A stretch of 64,000 nt of DNA from Pandoraea capi (GTDB taxonomy: Bacteria > Pseudomonadota > Gammaproteobacteria > Burkholderiales > Burkholderiaceae), in the NCBI RefSeq assembly GCF_902459735.1, contig NZ_CABPRV010000002.1, forward strand, positions 248,001 to 312,000, written 5' to 3'. The notes beneath the pieces are model-generated. The model had not been told where the DNA came from, ran no database searches, and was given only the letters and a program-made list of their open reading frames with translations. Of this stretch, positions 62,283 through 64,000 are shown one piece after another (position 1 is the first letter of the stretch; the number at the start of each line of letters is the position of its first letter). Both the position numbers and the translations under genes were made by a program.

Positions 62283-64000
62283 TCAGGTCCGTCTGGCCAG
62301 CACTTCGTCTCTCGGCCCGGCATCCACGACACGCCCGCCCTCCATCACGACAATGGTGTCGAAACGTTCGAGCAGACTCGGACGGTGAACCGACGCCACG
62401 ATGCAAGCCGTCGGAAAGGCCGCGTACATGCGATCGAAAACGCGGCCTTCCGCGAGCGGATCGAGGGCGCTCGTCGGTTCATCAAGCAGCAGCAACGAAC
62501 TGCCCTGCGCAGCCAGTGCGCCGCGCGACAACGCCAACCGTTGACGCTGTCCGCCAGAGAGATTGCTGCCGCGTTCGTTCAGGGTGCTGGACAAGCCATC
62601 CGGGAGGTGTTGCAGAACGTCGTCGAAAACCCCGGCGTGAACGGCCGCCGTCAACGCTTGCGCATCGGCCGGCTCGCCGAACGTCAGGTTCTCTTCCACA
62701 CTTGCCTCGAATACCTCGGCTTCCTGCGGAATCAGCGTGGCGAGCGTTCGTAATGCCGGCCAGTCCGTTGCCTTGCCGTCGCAAAGCAGTTCGCCGCTTT
62801 GCGGAAGATAGAGACCTGCGAGCGTTCTCAGCAACGTGCTCTTGCCACCACCGCTCGGGCCGATCAGCGCCACGCGCGAGCCGCGCCGCAGCACGAGATC
62901 CACACCGCGCAGGCCACCGCGCGCGTCGTCCGCGTACTGCCATGACACGTTACGCAAAGTCAGCGTATCCCAGGGAGTGTCGGCGATGACGCCGGGCACG
63001 GCGTCGGGGTCCCCAGGAGCTTCCCAGATCGGCTCGGCGCTGCCGTAGTCGGTATGCATGCGGGCGAAACTCTGGAAGTTGGACGCCATCGCGCCCACGA
63101 CCGTCGCCGCCTGCTGCGCGTACTGGTAAATCATGAACACGGTGCCCAGCATCACCGCCTGTCCCGGCTCACGCGACTGCAACACGTAGACCACCACGAG
63201 GATCCAGGTCAGCCCCATGCCGAGAATGTCGACGGCAAACCATTTGCCTTCGTTGACCGTCACCGTGCGGCGCAGCGGCACCATCACCGCCTCCATCCGG
63301 TGCCCCAGCAATTTGCGCGAGGCGGCCTGCAATCGCAGACCGATGACCGTTCCGGCGTTACCGACGAAATCGAGCAACGCGGCTGCATAACGTCGCTCGG
63401 CGTCGTTTTCGGCGCGGGCGAGTTGCATCAGTAAGCGATCGAAACGCAGGATGATGACGGCGATGACGACGTAGCCGGTCACGGCAATCACACCGCTCGT
63501 GCGCGAGAGCAAGGCAAGCGCCACGATCGGACCGACGAAATTGAACGCGCTTTGCAGATAGCCGAACTGGTTCTGCGCGAAATCGGAAAGCGCACGGCTC
63601 GACTGGACCACACGATGTTGCAGCTCGCCGGAGTGCCGACCGTCGCGCCATGCGAGCGGTGCGGCAGCAATGCGCGCATAAAGCTGATCCGCCAGACGGA
63701 CACGCACGCGCACACCGACGTTGCGCTCGAGAATGCGTCCCGGGCCATGCAGGAGCCAGGACAGTAGATAAATGCCCACGAGACAGACGATCCAACGCCC
63801 CGCCGCCGTCATGTCGCCCTGCTGAAGTGCGTTGATGGCCTGCGCCGCGAGCCACGGCATGGTCAGGCGCAGCAATTGTGCCGCCGACAGCAACCCGGCC
63901 GCTCCCAGCAGATGCGCACGAACGCCTTGCGCGTGGCGCCAAAGCGCCCGGTAAAGATCGCGAGCGGCGCTGCCGAGGCCGATGGCGGGTTTGCGCTGGG
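62283..64000 (-). CDS. ABC exporter with fused membrane and ATPase domains, 5' end outside window
   Basis: The frame is open to the window edge, so the start lies beyond base 64000; at least 571 residues are visible. The membrane part (first ~300 residues) has about six helices, and the ATPase part has Walker A GPSGGGKST, signature LSGGQRQR and Walker B LLLLDEPTSALDP, all intact. It ends with the usual D-loop and H-loop region (SVHRPSLLERFDT). It is an exporter half-transporter of the MsbA/lipid or peptide type; the substrate is unknown. It lies 6 bases from the convergent end of the cupin remnant. Confidence 0.9.
   Translation of the reverse strand, partial: QRKPAIGLGSAARDLYRALWRHAQGVRAHLLGAAGLLSAAQLLRLTMPWLAAQAINALQQGDMTAAGRWIVCLVGIYLLSWLLHGPGRILERNVGVRVRVRLADQLYARIAAAPLAWRDGRHSGELQHRVVQSSRALSDFAQNQFGYLQSAFNFVGPIVALALLSRTSGVIAVTGYVVIAVIILRFDRLLMQLARAENDAERRYAAALLDFVGNAGTVIGLRLQAASRKLLGHRMEAVMVPLRRTVTVNEGKWFAVDILGMGLTWILVVVYVLQSREPGQAVMLGTVFMIYQYAQQAATVVGAMASNFQSFARMHTDYGSAEPIWEAPGDPDAVPGVIADTPWDTLTLRNVSWQYADDARGGLRGVDLVLRRGSRVALIGPSGGGKSTLLRTLAGLYLPQSGELLCDGKATDWPALRTLATLIPQEAEVFEASVEENLTFGEPADAQALTAAVHAGVFDDVLQHLPDGLSSTLNERGSNLSGGQRQRLALSRGALAAQGSSLLLLDEPTSALDPLAEGRVFDRMYAAFPTACIVASVHRPSLLERFDTIVVMEGGRVVDAGPRDEVLARRT

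Noticed and set aside
1-64000. tRNA, rRNA, CRISPR arrays, insertion sequences and riboswitches
   Set aside because: None recognised by eye in any gap; most gaps are shorter than 250 bases.

Overview
The window is GC-rich DNA with dense, mostly ATG-started genes. Its gene families (PhnF/PhnDCE, AtuA-type proteins, a homodimeric 2-oxoacid dehydrogenase E1 with an Lrp regulator, MHS and ACS transporters) fit a beta-proteobacterium of the order Burkholderiales. A Pandoraea-like genome is my best guess, which the sequence alone does not prove. No rRNA, tRNA, CRISPR array, insertion sequence or integrase was recognised. Both window ends cut through genes, and there is no gene-free stretch longer than 300 bases.

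Bases 1-10.2 kb are catabolic and envelope genes: a DUF1446/AtuA gene (cut at the left edge) with its small AtuA-like partner, a periplasmic beta-propeller protein, a DUF305 protein, a secreted L-asparaginase, a small unknown gene, then LysR - MFS transporter - CaiB-type CoA-transferase - HMG-CoA-lyase-like enzyme, which looks like an uptake, CoA-activation and carbon-carbon-cleavage pathway.

Bases 10.3-14.8 kb hold two large genes that look like cargo of an extracellular contractile injection system (eCIS). One has the eCIS_core (DUF4157) domain plus a second zinc-protease-like HEFGH motif. The other has a similar N-terminal tag and an unassigned C-terminal enzyme-like part. They lie directly downstream of a phosphonate operon (hexapeptide acyltransferase, phnE, phnC, phnD) with its divergent GntR regulator phnF (14.8-19.1 kb).

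Bases 19.1-32.5 kb are metabolic and regulatory: an MdeB/AceE-like E1 with a divergent Lrp regulator, a half-size TauE/SafE protein, an aldehyde dehydrogenase/iron alcohol dehydrogenase/LysR/MHS transporter unit with a repeated regulatory motif, a shortened HipA kinase with HipB and a clear operator, DoxX, an isochorismatase-like hydrolase and a membrane diguanylate cyclase.

Bases 32.5-58.0 kb form one minus-strand operon of 17 genes encoding an eCIS of the Afp/PVC/MAC type: tube terminator cap (DUF4255), an unknown protein, one sheath, two tube proteins, DUF5908, LysM baseplate protein, VgrG-like spike, PAAR tip, gp25, two large baseplate proteins, a fibre-like protein, a small duplicated protein, a 1709-residue tape measure, an AAA+ ATPase and a large membrane protein with a GH18-like domain. 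No phage capsid, terminase, portal or T6SS membrane-complex gene is present, so the particle would be assembled as a free phage-tail-like device. The two candidate cargo genes lie about 18 kb from the structural operon.

Bases 58.3-64 kb contain remains of a UgpABCE-like uptake system (phosphodiesterase, binding protein, a single permease), a broken ChrR-type cupin gene and an ABC exporter cut by the right edge. The missing permease and ATPase and the broken cupin suggest a deletion here.
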